Source: Acanthococcus lagerstroemiae
Lineage: Eukaryota; Arthropoda; Insecta; Hemiptera; Eriococcidae
Direction of reading: 5' to 3'
Assembly: GCA_031841125.1 (NCBI GenBank)
Contig: CM063108.1
Location: 67,056,344 to 67,120,343 of the forward strand
Length of the DNA stretch: 64,000 nucleotides
The first letter of the stretch is position 1. The number at the start of each line of letters is the position of its first letter. Of this stretch, positions 22,007-34,415 are shown one piece after another. The notes beneath the pieces are model-generated. The model saw only the letters and a list, made by a program, of their open reading frames with translations, was not told the origin of the DNA and searched no databases. Position numbers and translations under genes: made by a program.

Positions 22007-23600
22007 GGGCTACGCTGATGATCTGGCTGTGGTGGTAACCATCGCAGACTCCGATGTGTGGGAAAATGGTGTGCGAAAAAGGGGTCATCGATAAACCCGG
22101 ACAAAACTGAGATCACTCTTTTCACCCACCAAAGGAAGGGCAAGGAGTTGATCAAGGTGCAATACAAGGGAAGACCGTTAGCCCTCATAGGAAAGGTGAA
22201 GTACTCAGGAGTATATCTTGATGAAAAACTCTCCTGGAGGGATCACGTCTCAGATAAAATGAGAAAAGGGATTGAGGCTCTTTGGGCTTGCTGCACTTTT
22301 GTTGGCAGGGCCTGGGGACTCTCCCAAAATGATGCACTGAATATACACCGGTGTAATACGTCCCAGAATCACATATTCGGCCATTGTGTGATTGGGCCGG
22401 ATTCACCTGGCTAAAGTCAGAGAGGAACTACACCACCTGCAAAGGCTCGCGTGCGTGATGACAACGGGGGCAATGAGAACGGCGTCGACTAAGGCACTGG
22501 AAAGGCTCCTAATCTTGCCACCACTTCACACTGCTATAGAAGCAGCTGCGATAACGGAGGCTTATCGTCTAGGCCAACCAAACCTTCAGACCCAAAAAAC
22601 AGGCCGCAGAAAGATATGGGAGATGGCGAGGACGATGGACAAATGCTTTGGGATGCCGAAGGATAGAATCACGATGGAACACCTCTTTGACAAGTCGTAC
22701 CGTACGCTGATACTCGCACAGGAGGCTTGGGAAAAGCGATGGCCAAGCATTCTAAGGAAAAGAGGAGAATGTGCGGTTTGCAGATACCTAATAACCAAAG
22801 TGTAAAAATCGGAATCACGAATGCAAAAGGCATTGACAACTATTCGACGTCACTGAGCGAAGGCGTCACTATCTTCCAAGCAGAGGTAACGATGATCACG
22901 GTGGCCACTGATAGAAGCCAGCAAAATGGCCTCGTTAATAAGTACATATATCTATACCTGTACAGACAGTCAATCGACTATTAAGGCACTATCGTCACAC
23001 CAAACCACATCCCTGGTGGCGGCGGAGTGTGTTGACAAATTATACACCCTTGCTCAGGAGAACCGTGTCATCATACTGTGGACACCGGGACACTGCGGCA
23101 TAAAAGGGAACACGATCGCTGGCAGGCTAGCGAAGGAGGGCATAAAAAAGGAAGTGGCAACACCCAGGCCGTATCTTCCTGCAGCATACAGCGTCATAAA
23201 AATCCAAAGTAACGGCTTGGATAAGTAAACAGACGGAAATGCACTGGCGGTTGGCCAGTGGCATGAATGTCAGCGAAGCACTGATAGGGGACGCCCCCAG
23301 TAAGTATGCCAAGTTCCTATTAGGGCTTGACAGGAAACATGTATGGCTCATGGTCGGACTACTAACTAGTCACGGGGCCACAAAGCTCATGTGGTAAAAT
23401 AGAAGTGGTGAAAAGCGGTTCCTGTAGGTACTGTGGAGAAGAGGAAAAAACCTTGATCCATATCATTATGTCAGTGCCCAGCAATAGCCGGGACAAGACG
23501 CGAAACACTGGGACTAGAGTATCCAGCACCCAGTGAAGTCAAAGGGATAGAGCGCAGGAAAATTCTCACTTTGGCTATGAAAGTGGGGCTACTGAGCTGA
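22007..23600 (+). pseudogene. LINE with RT palm and RNase H remnants (I/LOA/R1-like group)
   Basis: It opens abruptly at the RT catalytic box GYADDLAVVVT (22009), then in another frame INPDKTEITLFTHQRKGKEL and KYSGVYLDEKLSWRDHVSDK, then a fingers/thumb segment (VREELHHLQRLACVMTTGAM, near 22410). An RNase H domain follows: a TDSQSTIKALSSHQTTS strand (about 22965) and WTPGHCGIKGNTIAGRLAKE (about 23080), whose H and D are active-site positions. A tail with CRYCGEEEKTLIHI near 23425 resembles the usual C-terminal CCHC knuckle. At least five frameshifts are present. The 5' side of the RT and the endonuclease are missing, as in a 5'-truncated insertion. Confidence 0.88.
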
Positions 23601-23739
23601 TCATTAACAGGAACTCGAGGAATAGTGCAATGGACTACACAGTCTGAGCACTCGGCGATATACAGCGCCACCTCACACACAAATGAGAATGAGAAGGTAC
23701 TTTCAATGCTGATTACGATGCCGTTTGCCATTTTTCCCT

Positions 23740-25345
23740 AGCGCGTCTCAATTTGTAGTAAATTTGAGTTGAAGTTTCAAAAATTGCTGAAATCGAGTTA
23801 CTTTGGAACAAGATGTAATAAATTGGAATATGAAGTAAGTTCTTTTCTTGGTGCTGTGTGTTATTTACATGTTGGAGCGTACACTGCGAAATTTTCAGGC
23901 AAATCTGATGACAATTGAGCAAATTATTCAAATTTTTGGGAAACACTATTTGTTTGCTTCAAGATAATGTAATTTTTTGTTGTATTTGTTTAACTGATGT
24001 GATTTCGTCTGAGAACACATCTACATCTCGGTAGAAAGTAACAAAATTAAATAAGTAATTCCTAAAGGCTTTTATAAACTCAGAAAGTCGAAGTAAAGAA
24101 ATGACATAGAAATTTCCGATTCGTATTGTGAAAGTTTTGTATCTGGCAACATTGATTTTCTTTTGCCCCTTAGACTATTTAGTAAATGATCTAAGATACA
24201 AAAGAGCAGCACTGTGACCACAGCAGGTGTCGCATACTTCTCTTTTTAAGGGAGGCGTTGGAGCCTGTTTTTCCAGATAAAAAGACTCCAAAACGAACAG
24301 AAGTCTACAAATTGAATATGTCATTAAAGAAGGTCTAAACTCTTAATTCGCTTGAGTATTTCGATAAGTCATCGTTAGAATACTGCAGAGTAACTTCACA
24401 AAATTCACAATTTTGAGCACTTTCCATACTTTTAAATGCATGTTCCTCAAAACTAAACGTGCTGGAGAAAAACGGCTAACGGCATCGTATTCAGCGTTGA
24501 AAGTACTTTCAGAATCACCGAATGGTATTTGTGGAATAGACAAAAAAGTTAACATTTGTTGCGTAGTGTTATTATAGTTCTATCAACCTCCTCTCCCCCT
24601 TTTCTTGAGTACATACATCATTTTCCGGCATTCACGATATCAACTGAATGAGTAGATATGCGAATGGGGCCAAAATGATCAGATGGGGCGAAAATGCTCA
24701 CTTATTCGAACGAGTACTGCGCTCTTGTGCAAGATGATGGAGGACTTGAATCATAAACAGTGTGGTACTGGAAGACATGACCTACAAGATCTATGTTCTG
24801 TTTTAATATTTTCCTAGATCGGTGATCAATTACATAGATTCGAAAATTAGAATACCGAGATTTTGAATATTCCAAGAAACTCTTTAAACTTGAAAGTTTC
24901 TTAACGTTTCTCCTCTTTCCTCGACAAAAGAAACCAATTTCTCATTTCTCAATTTTTTTCTCCTTTTTCGGAGAAGGAAATGAAGTTCAGTTTATCAACT
25001 CTGGGTTGAAACTAGGTCAAATCCATCAAGACTGCGGTTTTGTTACAAAGAAAATATAATCGATTGTAAGACTCGCCATTCAGAACTGCAAGGACCTCTA
25101 AAAATTCCACTGAGAATCCCTGAAAAATCCATTAAGACTTTGATTGTGCTGAAAAAATCTTTGAAGATTTGAAGACTGTAAAATTTTGTAGTAATTTGTC
25201 AAGTTTGAGGAGACTCCTAAATCAACTAGGCATCAAAACTCGGTAAGACTTGTAAAAATTCTTTCAGAATTCTGTTCAATGCTCGTTAAGACTCTTTAAA
25301 AGATTCCTAAACATTATTCTACCCTGTAAGACTTATAACAATTTC
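23740..25345. other. Mostly unique sequence with a degenerate GACTC array
   Basis: No gene was recognised. From about 25050 to 25340 short words such as aagactt, aagactc and gaagattt recur at roughly ten-base spacing with ccactgagaatccctgaaaaatcc-type phrases. This is the same texture as 26540-26930 and 56090-56640. Confidence 0.45.
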
Positions 25346-25355
25346 AATCAGATTC

Positions 25356-25475
25356 CCCCCCCCCAACCTGACACAGGTCCATTCGGGGCATTTCCGGGAT
25401 AGGGGTTGCGGGTGCGGTGGTCCCAGAGTCAATTTGACATCTGTGCATCGCCATACGCTCCACTATCATCGAATT
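25356..25475 (+). mobile_element. R1-clade LINE 3' UTR, extreme 5'-truncated copy
   Basis: tccattcggggcatttccggg, then gtgcggt and catcgccatacgc.cc.ctatcatc, match 34318-34403, the 3' end of the R1-clade LINE at 33117-34401. Only this ~100-bp tail is present. caatcagatt (25346-25355) and caatcagact (25476-25485) flank it as a likely target duplication. The 5' junction is a run of ten C. Confidence 0.75.
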
Positions 25476-25485
25476 CCAATCAGAC

Positions 25486-26539
25486 TGTCTGAAAATTTTC
25501 TCCACTCTTTCCTCAAAAATAGGAATACAAGGCTTTTCATTGAGTAAAAGAGAGGGAATGTTTTCCTACAGTTTCACTATTAAAGAAGGTGCACAGTTTT
25601 TTCCTTGTTCAAAAATGATAAAAAATCTTTTGGAAAGTCTAAAAAATTTTTTTCGATAGTGCTCGGCTGAAAATTTTATAAGTCTTACAATTTTGAATGG
25701 TTTTCAAAAAAGTTTAACAGAGTCTTAATGAGCTTTGAATTACAATTTGATGGAATGGGTAAAAGTCATAAAGTCGTAACAGGTTCTTCTTTTTCCGCAA
25801 GGAAGGAAACTAGTTTCTTCTGTATCTTTATTTTCGTTTGAACGGAATACAAGTATTCTCATTCCGGAAAAAGAAGGAATTTTTCCTCCTCCCTCCAAAA
25901 ACAGAACAAATTTCTCATTTTTCAATTTTTTCTCCATTCCCAGGGAACAAAATAAACCGACTGTCATTGAACCAAGGAGATGGACAATTTTCCCTGATTT
26001 CCTCAAAAAATAGAAAATTATTTCTCATTCCTCAGAGCAGGGAGCGAAGTTCTTACTTGCAAATCCTTTTCTTTTTCAAGGGAATGAACACTTTTTTCTT
26101 TCCTCGAAAAGGAGCGAATTTCAGCATGAAGAGGGGTGATAATGGACTGTACAGCAAGAAAATGGGGAGAGACGACAATGGATTTCCTCTTTTGCTAGGA
26201 GAGAATAAACCAAGCTGCCATAGAGCTATGCCTCCACTTGCATCCCCTTGGTTACGAGCCTGTCTAGTCTAGAATCAGTGAGTTGAAAAATATGACAGCA
26301 CACTTCGAAAGATACCATCAAATTCTTCCACACCTTGAATTTCCCCTCCCCGTACTGCTTCCTAGATCCGCCACGGTGGAAACGTCTCCTGTCGTAGCAA
26401 TTATTCTATGGCACGAATACATGAAGTACCAAGCGCGAAGTGATTATAAATTACCAGAATTCGGGAGGAGTGACAAAGCTATTTTAATTGGAGTATTATA
26501 CGAGGAAAATTCGTAGCACCTCTCTCCCTTTATACTGTC
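25486..26539. other. Gene-free stretch
   Basis: Runs of paired poly-purine and poly-pyrimidine words (for example ttttcctc...ccctccaaaaac) dominate. The 144-codon open frame at 25838-26272 is low-complexity (many K, F, S) and I do not accept it as a gene. Confidence 0.45.
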
Positions 26540-26930
26540 ATAGAGCATTTTCAGATTCACCAGGCTCCGTTGAGACTCATTTAGATTCTGCCATGATTCA
26601 TCAAGGTTGATTCAGACGGCTAGAACTAAGACAGACTTCTTCAGAACTTGATAAAAGAGACCCTCTAAGCTTCTTCGAAACTAAATCGATGACTCATTAA
26701 GACTCATTAAGGAAGCGATACTTGCTTAGGACATTGCAGATTCATCAAATTAAGGTCAGACTTTGTTAAGACTCATTCAGACTCCTCAGGCTCGACATTG
26801 AGGTCAGGTTTCGTTAAGACTCATTCAGACTCCTTAGACTCCGTTAAAACTCATTCAGTTTTTGTTAAGATGACTTATTCTGACTCTACTACAATTCATT
26901 CTCACTCCGTTGAAATACTCCACACTTGGC
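26540..26930. repeat. Degenerate GACTC array
   Basis: The phrase ttaagactcattcagactc and close variants recur: gactcattaagactcattaa (26691), gttaagactcattcagactcc twice (26766 and 26815), gttaaaactcattcag (26845). The spacing is irregular, often near 10 or 20 bases, with bcctYag fillers. This is a decayed tandem repeat, not coding. Confidence 0.6.
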
Positions 26931-29900
26931 AGATCCTATAACACAAAAACAATGTATTTCATCAAAGTGAAGCAAGGCCTATAATAACGACAAACCCAAA
27001 GTTTCAGATGTTGTCGGTAAGTCGAATTCCATACAATAAAAACGTTGCCAAAATTATCTCAAATATTCCATCATTCCGAAGGTAGGTGCTGGGGAAATGA
27101 AATCGCGGTGATTGAAATCTACAAAACCGTTTGAAAAGCAGATTTCGTCTTCAATTACAGCTCAGAAGTGAAAGTGATGCGGAAAATATCGTTTTATAAG
27201 TGTCGGAGAAACCTACATTTTTCAGGTTGGGAAGAAATTTCAGGCGAAAATATGATTTAAATTTAGAAAAATAAGCAGGACTCTGCCTACGCTAGTCATT
27301 TAAAGATGGACAGCTGCTGGACAGTCTCAAAGAAGGTCTTTATGGGTGTTCAGAACTTATTTAGAAATGCAATCAAACAGGTCAGATAATGAATTCTCGG
27401 TATTCCTCGTGGAATATTAAGTTCACGATGAAAAGCGATCTAGTCGAAGAAAAAGAACGAAATACACGACGAATTATAATTCTCATCGAATAGTTGCCTC
27501 TGACGACGAATTCCCAAAAATTGAGAATTCCGACTCTCCGATGAACGTATAACGATCGACAAAATCGATCCAATTATATGGCTGGAAATGATTGGGCACG
27601 ATGAACATGGCGTTGCATTCGATGACAACTATCTGTATATTTTATTCGAAAGAGACGTGGAAAAAAAGAGAAGAAAAATTGATAGCGATCGTTAGCTACA
27701 CCGATGGTGACTCGTCCTGTCGATTAAGAAAAAAAAGAAACGTGATTCAACACTCGTCGTTTCGTTTATTAATTCCCACGAATTTTCTCAGCCAACTATA
27801 CGCGAGTTTTATAAAGAGTAGAACAAGAGAAAAATCTGTTGCTGAAAGATGTCCAATTTAAATAAAAAATTTCTTATCTTCGGCATTTTTGGTCATTACG
27901 TTCTCGTAGAAGGTTTATCAACGTCTGAACCTAAAAAGAGTTCACAGATTCACACCTCCGGACCTCATACCACCCATTTCAGGGACGACTATATACACAC
28001 ACGTGATTCCAAAAACACGATAAGGCTACCGAGTTCCACCGAGAACTGGAATTACAACGAAATCGAGATGAAAACATGAATCGAACTTACTTTTTATTGC
28101 TCTCCAGAAACGTATCAAGCTCAACCGACATTTTACAGCACAACGCTTTCCTGCAACAGGTAAACACAATAATATCATTATCAAACTCGGTACCAGAATT
28201 CTTAAACAGAGGCGAGTTTCATGCTGTTGACTCCCCTCCCTCCTCCCCCAAAAGTGATACGATACTAATTTACGAGTAAAAAGAGTAAATGTTTTTGAAT
28301 TTTCAGGAGAATTTTGTTGAAAAATTTAATTTTGGACGGTCAGTGAAGGGGGAGGGTGCTCTCTATCCTCCCTTAAAACTAGCTATGTTCATTTTACGTA
28401 GGAATTCGCTGGTTACCTTTTCTTTTTTCTTCCATATACACACGCTGTCAGATCAATAAGGATCCAGGTAGGTCTTAGTTCACTCCCCTTTCTCTTCATA
28501 TGAGAAGCTAAGACATCTACAAACTTGGAAAATCAAAGTATAAAGGTATATCTTCAAATATGTGATCCGTGAAAAATCGTAGTTCTTCCCTCTTTCATAG
28601 CACACTGGGTCGAAAATTGGCTTGAAACGGACAAATGTACCTACTACACTACCAAAAGAAAAGTCTAAATAGGAATTTTCTCAGTTGCTGATTTTGATCA
28701 TTGTATCCAGTTTTTGGTTTGGCATGAATCTGGGCCGGGAATCTAAATTACACACTAAATATGACAATTTTCGCAGATTTTTCGTTCTAAAATTTAAATT
28801 TGTCTCCACGCATTTCGTTAGAAAGCTGGATGAGGTGGGATACGGTTCCAAATAGAAAAATTAAAATCGTTGAACGACCACACAAGATGAGTAAAATTAC
28901 CTTGACTTAATTGGGTCAAGAAAAACATCTGAATATGGTTTCCTTGGCCCTGGACTTCAATTAGTATATCACTTTTGTGATCTGATGACAAGGCTTGTAC
29001 TTTCTGGAAAACTTGTATCCAGTAAATTTAGTGGAAAAGGGTAGAAGTCCGTGAAAAAAGTATCCGAATCCTCCACATCGCATAACAGGTTTAAATAACG
29101 AATTGATATAATAACTTTTTCGAGTGTTATCCCATCCAGCTAAGTCACTGATGATGAGATGACACCCGAAAACATTCTGACAAAAATACACTGCTTTCGA
29201 GTAAAATTGGTACTAACTTCAACAACTATAGGTAACTGACCTTTTATTTACACTTCAAGATCAATAATGGATTTGAGACAAAGAAAATAGCACATATTCG
29301 GAAATTTAAAGAAAGAAAGAAAAGAAAATCAAAACGTCCTCTTCATTTTCGATTACTGCAGTCTGGGATTTACTGAAGCACTTTTTTAGAGAGAGAGAGA
29401 GAGAGAGAGAGAAATAGAGAGAGAGAAAAGGGCTAGAAACTTAATTTTCCAGTTGGAAATGTAAATTTCGTTTGATCTGAGTAAACACTTCAACCCAACT
29501 AAAAACAGATCAACGCTTTTGAAATTTTGTCAACTGCCGATCCCAACATTCAAACATTTTTAAAATCAAAGTTTTTGAAATTTGCCCAACTGACGGTCAA
29601 TTTTACTAATTTTGCCTACTCTGAAATATGTTCGGGGGAGGGAAGGTTTCTGTAATCGGTACGTCTCTGACTGCATTGCCCTTTTGATCGAATCGATAAC
29701 TGACTCGCCTCACTGCTGCAAGGACATATCTCATATAATGAAGATCTCATACAAGACACGTTCTTTTTATAAAGGGATTCAGTTTTTCATTTTGTTTCTC
29801 CAAGCCATTTTAACATCAATCGTAGGTAAGTTTATATTCAACGGCTGGTTTTCGAAAAACAAAGAAGTCCTTTTTTGAATTGCGTCCTCAAATTTTGAGT

Positions 29901-30720
29901 CTTTACATTTCATATACCTGGATCTCCATTTCCAGTTCACAAAATATAAAATAATGCTGACTCAGATTTTTCCTCAAATGTTGATAAGCCCTCCCTTCCC
30001 CCCAAAGAAAAAGTACTCTGAATTTAGTTTATCGCAAAATTTGGGTTTGCTAGGGGAAGAAAATTTTATTACGATTTTATAATAAATTTTGATGGACAAA
30101 TAATGGGAAGAAGTTATTTGTATGGAATTTTTTCCAAAGGATTCATTAAAAGTAAAGCGAAAATGCAAAGACGTGAAATATTTTTAACAAATTATCGCAG
30201 CAAACAAGCGCTTGAAAGTTGACTTTTTCAAATAAATTAATAATCAATTACTGATTATTAATTTTTGGATTTTAATTTAATTGATTACTTTTGATTAAAT
30301 AATTATTTTTCATTATATCGTTATTTTTGGTAAATCAAATATGTACTTGAATTAATTCAGCAAAGATTCAAGTACTGCTTGGACTAATGGGCAATCTGAA
30401 ATGTGGAGGAAGCACATGGGAGTGATAAGTATCAAAACGATGCAAAAACTTGTTCCACTCGTATCGTTTTTCAGTTTTATGGAGAGTTTTCACAAGATTT
30501 GGGGGAGGTTAATTGCTCCTCCATTAGCGCCTATGAAAACCTGATAAATTTTACAAAATATGAATACCTTACTTAAATTAACTTTTGGCAGATAAAGCAC
30601 ATACAGCCAACTAAATTTTAGGTCTACCTTACTGGCCATTTCCTCAGCAACAATTAAGCTTTCATATCTCCACTCTATTGCCTCACACAGAGCAGAGCAG
30701 TTAGTGGTACCTTGGCCTTC
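26931..30720. other. Mostly unique sequence; (GA)n microsatellite
   Basis: A GA microsatellite spans 29390-29424. 29500-29675 contains caactgcc, gcccaactgacgg and ends ggtacgtctctg, weak resemblance to the CAGGGACGTA MITE family. Open frames of 60-90 codons (27592-27861, 27849-28079, 29612-29878) have no motif I recognise. Confidence 0.45.
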
Positions 30721-30730
30721 AGAAACAGTC

Positions 30731-30975
30731 GACAGCAATATTCAAATCAGCCACCAAAATGATTTCATTACAAAATGATTTTTCAAGTCATTGCAGTTTT
30801 TTTCGTCTCGAAATATGATTCAACACCTCAATAGTGGGGAGGGGGAGAGGACCGAAGACGGACAACAATATTTAAAATAAGCCACCGTAAAATCTTTATT
30901 TCATTATGCTTCTTCATGTTACTACACTTTTGTTTGTCTCAAGATGTAATTCAACTTACTGAATGAAAACAAAGG
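30731..30975. repeat. Two-copy tandem repeat, period about 130 bp
   Basis: gacagcaatattcaaatcagccacc (30731) recurs diverged as gacaacaatatttaaaataag (30861). Matching downstream words include ttgYtcgtctcRa.atRYaattcaac. The units carry many substitutions. No function is suggested. Confidence 0.6.
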
Positions 30976-31461
30976 GAGAATTTTGAAGTTCTTTTTCTAA
31001 TGAACTCCTATTCCACTAGGCATAAGTTTTAAAAACGATAATGGCGCAAATATTTTAGGGGGAAAATGGAAAAAATCGCGATTTTACTGCAAATTTTAGC
31101 CCATGAAACACTGTCGTCGTTGATAGACGCATCGACATTTGTATCGACATTATTTTTTTTCACTTTTTTCAGGTTATGTATCTAAATACTTGGGAACACA
31201 ATATATTAAACCCAATCATACAAGAATTATGACAGTAACTTAATTTATGTAAAAATTATTCAGCCTAACCTATTTGTCGAGTGGACATGTCAATATGAAG
31301 GTCGACTGTACATTTGGGTCCACTTTACATGCACTGATACCATAATATTGATAGTAATATCGATATTTGTAGATCATAATGTCAGTTGAAATGTACACTA
31401 TACAAAAAATTTGTTGACATCTACTGAACGTGAGTCAGTTTAGTAGACGACAATTTTTATA

Positions 31462-32199
31462 CGCAGATCGTTTCAAAAGTAAGGTCACATTGTTTATAAA
31501 ACGCCGGGAAAGTGGTAACACTGAGTCAACTTGGAATGAAAATGTTCGCTAGTTTTCTGCGAACAGAGTGCACAATGTGCAATTAATGTTTGGTACCATA
31601 TTTTATGTAAAATTGAGCAAAATGATGAATGCAAAGACATGTGGTCTGCTCAGTTTCCGTGATTAGGAAATTCATAAATTTTCCCAACTGTTGAGTAAAA
31701 AGTTCCTCCGGGCGGGGGGATAAAAGTCCCTCCTAAACCCCCTTATCAGTACATCCCTGAAAGAAGGGCGAGTTGACACACAGGAGGAACAGATGTTCTC
31801 ACTGATGACGCTGTTGCGTGTCTGCGCGCTGTGTTACGAGAAAACCGGTGATTCACTATTTCTGGCATTCATCAAGAGATGGTGGAACATTTTACTGCAT
31901 TACTGTTACTTGCAAGATTTGGCCGCTGTGGACTTCCATTAGTTTCCGGGGTTGAAACGAGAATGAAGGTGAACTGCGCAACGTGATCGAGACTATTCAC
32001 CGAAAATTGGAAAGCGCATTGTACTCTTCCAGAATAAAAAAAACTTGCGTACCAATTTAACACATGTTTGAATCACGAGGGAGGTTATGTAGAAAAATAG
32101 CAAATTTCCTCACGAATAAACTCTTCTGTATCCGAATTGTTTCGATATTGTTCCGAGTCTTTTAGAGACAGCGTGACCTTACTTCTGAAACGACCCTTG
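31462..32199 (+). mobile_element. mariner-family element, decayed
   Basis: The left end (31462-31488) contains tcgtttcaaaagtaaggtcac, and the right end (32173-32199) is its inverted copy, gtgaccttacttctgaaacga. TA flanks both sides (31460-31461, 32200-32201). Coding traces in several frames match mariner transposase order: an N-terminal segment near 31570-31650, then TDDAVACLRAVLRENR with FTISGIHQEM (about 31800-31880), then a C-terminal NHEGGYVEK before a stop (about 32065-32095). A fragment of the CAGGGACGTA MITE (31675-31759) is nested in it. Many stops make it dead. Confidence 0.75.
31675..31759. mobile_element. Right end of a CAGGGACGTA hAT-type MITE, nested in mariner
   Basis: aaattttcccaactgYtgagt, then aaRttcctYcgggYggggg and ccccYttatc.gtacRtccctg, matches 3127-3213. 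The left half is absent, so this is a truncated copy. Confidence 0.65.
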
Positions 32200-32360
32200 T
32201 AGTAATATCACTACATGTAGACACTTGCTGATTAAAATGTATTTTACGTCCACTGAATACTTGTTCATCACGTTGTTTATGGAAATATAGGTATACTACA
32301 TAATCGACAGTACACCGAGCATCAACATTTATACGTGCACTGCACGTGAAAATGTGTACT

Positions 32361-32577
32361 CTTTTCTAATTTTGCTCTCAACCCAAGTCCTGGAATCCGC
32401 CCTTTCGAGCATTACCTCAGAGACGTCAGGGAGGCTGTTAGGGCTGTCTTAAGCCTCTTCTCTTCTTACCGAAAATCGGCTGAGATCGAAATGTGGCGAG
32501 TTGCTACGTAGGCTCGTACCCGGGACCTCCGGATTCCAAGACCAGCGCGCTATCCACTCGACCAACCAGACCCCCGA
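32361..32577 (-). mobile_element. tRNA-derived SINE, full-length copy (minus strand)
   Basis: This is the inverse of 15801-16013 across its length, from cttttctaattttgctctcaa (tail) to ctcgaccaaccagac (head). gaaaatgtgtact (32348-32360) and gagaatgtgtact (32578-32590) flank it, a 13-bp target duplication with one mismatch. That proves retroposition and fixes both ends. Confidence 0.9.
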
Positions 32578-32599
32578 GAGAATGTGTACTTAAAAATGC

Positions 32600-33102
32600 T
32601 TTGGATTTCAATACTGACATTTCAGTTGACATTTCCATACGCAACAGTTTCACGGGAGATTTAAAAAGCCCAAATCAGGAACCTATAATAATTGAAGAGT
32701 CCCATTCTAAATTGCTCTTAGCCTAAAAAATTAGAAGTGTGAGAAATCAATTAAAAACTTCGTCACGCGTGATGTAGTTGCAATAACTTTTTAAAATATT
32801 TTGGTGTGTGGCAAGCCTGAATGTCCCTTCATATGATGCTACGTTGAAAACTTATTTCACAGCAGTGTAGCCTGAGGTATAAGTGCTTAAGTGAAGCAAA
32901 GTTATGGATGGACTAAGGGCAGTGTATGGCTCTTCAGCTGAAATCAGCAACCACGAAAACTCTTACTTTGACTTTCTCTAAATTTTTGAATCGAGTCACT
33001 TTTGCCCATTTAGAGTCAGTTTTCGACTCATTTTGAACGACGAAGCACGGAGAACATGTTGGAAGGAATGTTGTTCCATTTTTATGGATTTGTATTCACA
33101 CG
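32600..33102. other. Gene-free stretch
   Basis: Unique AT-rich sequence between a SINE and a LINE insertion; nothing recognised. Confidence 0.5.
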
Positions 33103-33116
33103 ATCCTCATCCGGGT

Positions 33117-34401
33117 GTTGGATCGAGTCGGCAGGGTTGTACCTAGCAGCTGAGAAGACAGAAGCGGTGCTCTTTACACGCCGTCGATGGTACCACCCCC
33201 TTCCTTTCCTCTAAAGGGAGCGGAGATTGCGCCCTGTACAGCCCCGAAGTACCTCGGGTTGTGGTTCGACGGGAGGCTGCCGTTTAGAGAACACGCGTAG
33301 AGGACAGCGCAGAAAGCGGAGAGAGTCGTAGCCGGATTAAGGCGACTCATGTCGAACTTGGGGGGCCGACAGAGAAGAAACGGAAGCTGCTGGCGAACGT
33401 CGCCATGTCGGTCCTCCTACATGGGGCTCCAATCTGGTCCGACGTCATCGATGCCACGGAGTACAGAAGAACTGATCTGGTAAGGGTCCACCGGAAGGCT
33501 GCACTAAGGTATGTCAGTGCCTATCGCACTGTTTCTACAGAAGCAGTTTGCGTGCTAGCAGGTATATTGCCAGTGGAGTTACTAGCGGACAAGCGGAAGA
33601 GGATATACAGCGCGACGCGGAAGATGCCACCGAAGAGCAGTGCAGCGCTACGAATCAAGCGGGATATTAGGCAATCCACGCTCCGCAAGTGGGAAGAGCG
33701 GCTCTCCCGCAGTACCAAGGGAGAGTGGACCCGACTGCTAGTACGCGACCTCAACGCGTGGTTGGGCAGACGCCATGGCGAGATGAACTTTCAAATGAAC
33801 GGCCATGGTGTATTCAACAAGTGCCTGCAGCAGATGGGCACAGCCGAGAGCCCGCCTTGCTCCTACTGCGCTGCCAAAGGGCGAGATGATGATGCCTGGC
33901 ACACCCTGTTCGCGTGTCCGGCATTCGACCAAGAGAGAGAAGAAGCGGCGGCCGCCTTTTAAAACGCGGGCGTTGAACCGCTTATACCGGAGAACCTGGT
34001 CTCGACAATGCTGAAGAGCAGAACGGGATGGGATCAGGCAACTGCCTTTGTCAAGAAGACGTTGGGTCGCAAGATGGAACTGGAGAGGCAGAGACAAAGG
34101 CAGCGGACACAACACCCTATATCGGCACTCACCATCCCACCAACATCGACGACGACGATGTCGTTGCTGCCAACAACCGACGAAGAAGACGATCCGGCGC
34201 AACTGGACAGCGAAGTAGAAGAAGAATAAGACGCCGTAGACTCGCCGCCGTGAAAAGGCGAAAAAGGAAATGGGGTAGCAGGATCTATCTAGAAGCAATC
34301 CCTCAATCCTGACGGAGTTCCATTCGGGGCATTTCCGGGACAGGGGGTGCGGTATCCCGGGGCCAATTTGGCACGCGTGCATCGCCATACGCCCCTCTAT
34401 C
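33117..34401 (+). mobile_element. R1-clade LINE, 5'-truncated, with target-site duplication
   Basis: atcctcatccgggt occurs exactly at 33103-33116 and 34402-34415, a 14-bp target duplication. The element starts inside the RT domain (tggatcgagtcggcag, as at 14228) and ends with the 3' UTR also seen at 25367-25470. It is not in 28S rDNA, so this lineage is not restricted to the classic R1 target site. Confidence 0.9.
33405..34229 (+). pseudogene. R1-clade LINE ORF2 C-terminal half
   Basis: One frame runs from 33405 to 34229 with a single in-frame TAA at 33960. It starts with MSVLLHGAPIWSDVIDATEY, the RT thumb region. RTVSTEAVCVLAGILPVELL and LRKWEERLSRSTKGEWTRLL follow. A CCHC knuckle (CSYCAAKGRDDDAWHTLFAC, about 33860-33920) comes next, then ENLVSTMLKSRTGWDQATAF after the stop and a Ser/Thr/Pro and acidic tail. 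The family normally keeps RT, this knuckle and a short tail. Upstream 33117-33404 is frameshifted. The one internal stop and long intact frame suggest a fairly recent insertion. Confidence 0.85.
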
Positions 34402-34415
34402 ATCCTCATCCGGGT

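Noticed and set aside
29390..29424. GA repeat as a regulatory GAGA site
   Set aside because: It is a plain microsatellite with no promoter or gene next to it.
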